Shown in pieces: positions 63,774-64,000 of a stretch of DNA of 64,000 nt. The notes under the pieces were generated by a model. It was not told the DNA's origin. It saw only the letters and a list, made by a program, of their open reading frames with translations, and made no database searches. A program made the translations under genes and the position numbers. Each line of letters begins with the position of its first letter. Position 1 is the first letter of the stretch. Source of the stretch: Limisphaera sp026417315 (GTDB lineage Bacteria; Verrucomicrobiota; Verrucomicrobiia; Limisphaerales; Limisphaeraceae). The stretch lies in assembly GCF_049537125.1 (NCBI RefSeq), contig NZ_JBMVQY010000003.1, positions 62,001 to 126,000 of the forward strand. Direction: 5' to 3'.

Positions 63774-64000
63774 TTAGCTCAAAATGCCGTGAATGACACG
63801 AGCTTCCTCGGTCCCGGTCAGGCGCTGGTCCAGGCCCTGAAACCGGTACGTGAGCCGGCGATGGTCGATGCCCATGCAATAAAGGATGGTGGCGTTCAGA
63901 TCCCGAATGTGCACCGGATCCCGCACAATGTTGTAGCTGAAATCGTCCGTTTCGCCGTACACGAGGCCGCCCCGAACCCCGCCGCCGGCCATCCACATGG
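63774..64000 (-). CDS. DUF1501-type protein, C-terminal end only
   Basis: The last 75 or so residues of a protein that continues beyond the right edge. It reads GVRGGLVYGETDDFSYNIV, then DPVHIRDLNATILYCMGIDH and LTYRFQGLDQRLTG, the usual C terminus of DUF1501 (alkaline-phosphatase-fold, Tat-exported) proteins. These are encoded next to DUF1549/DUF1553 cytochrome proteins in Planctomycetota and Verrucomicrobiota. Here the next gene on the strand, 9 bp on, is the cytochrome/TRASH fusion. Confidence 0.85.
   Translation of the reverse strand, partial: MWMAGGGVRGGLVYGETDDFSYNIVRDPVHIRDLNATILYCMGIDHRRLTYRFQGLDQRLTGTEEARVIHGILS

Noticed and set aside
61588..63996. An 802-codon minus-strand frame in the same direction as the cytochrome fusion
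   Set aside because: It is an out-of-frame reading of the fusion gene, Arg/Gly/Pro-rich, with no domain.

Overview
The window is GC-rich, mostly chromosomal DNA that looks like a Verrucomicrobiota genome of the Limisphaera/Pedosphaera type. The evidence is family content, not a database match: a VPDAG variant of the PEP-CTERM sorting tail, a lone pseudopilin-like protein with an FTLIELL leader and a C-terminal NHG...DGH motif, a 1310-residue protein with autotransporter-type beta-strand repeats, a TIGR03790 protein, and a DUF1501-type gene next to a membrane cytochrome c protein. Gene density is low for a bacterium: about 12 kb in stretches of 0.3-1.5 kb carries no convincing gene.

Layout. 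0-0.7 kb: an ArsR-type regulator with a clear palindromic operator reads into a DUF318/ArsP-type permease that runs off the left edge. 0.7-2.9 kb: gene-poor, with a frame-broken RraB-like relic. 2.9-5.5 kb: a secreted GH5-like glycoside hydrolase and a VPDAG-CTERM protein with a strong terminator. 5.9-8.3 kb: a decayed transposase followed by an AT-richer zinc-ribbon/trypsin-like membrane protease. 9.7-11.8 kb: a dynamin-like GTPase translationally coupled to a small helical protein. 12.3-18.1 kb: a tRNA-like relic, then folC, trpA, purS-purQ, a rhodanese and moaA. 18.6-27.1 kb: an envelope coiled-coil/TPR protein, a MoxR ATPase with its large membrane partner, a GHL10-type hydrolase and a class C beta-lactamase-like serine hydrolase. 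28.2-33 kb: an SMR efflux protein, a tonB-exbB-exbD set and a coiled-coil membrane protein. 33.4-39 kb: the large repeat protein and the pseudopilin. 39.2-42 kb: REP-like palindromes, tRNA-Pro(GGG) and xylulokinase. 42.6-46.8 kb: an AT-richer beta-helix/HYR/PxKF protein and a second relic of the same transposase family. 46.9-55.9 kb: dnaB, bamA, an SBBP-repeat protein, a DegP/HtrA protease and an SDR. 56-64 kb: a TIGR03790 protein, an MBL-fold hydrolase, recN, an enolase-superfamily enzyme, a DUF2231-cytochrome c-LRR-double-TRASH fusion and the end of a DUF1501-type gene.

How the genes fit together. Envelope biology dominates: outer-membrane assembly (bamA), periplasmic proteolysis (DegP), TonB energisation, exported glycan-active enzymes, and surface proteins with repeats or sorting tails. 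Housekeeping genes (folC, trpA, purSQ, moaA, dnaB, recN) are scattered singly and not in full pathway operons. The less ordinary items are the zinc-ribbon protease beside an IS relic, the coupled dynamin pair, the MoxR locus without its usual DUF58/VWA genes, the AT-rich block between tRNA-Pro and the second IS relic, and the cytochrome-LRR-TRASH fusion. I did not find a CRISPR array, a complete insertion sequence or a recognised defence island.
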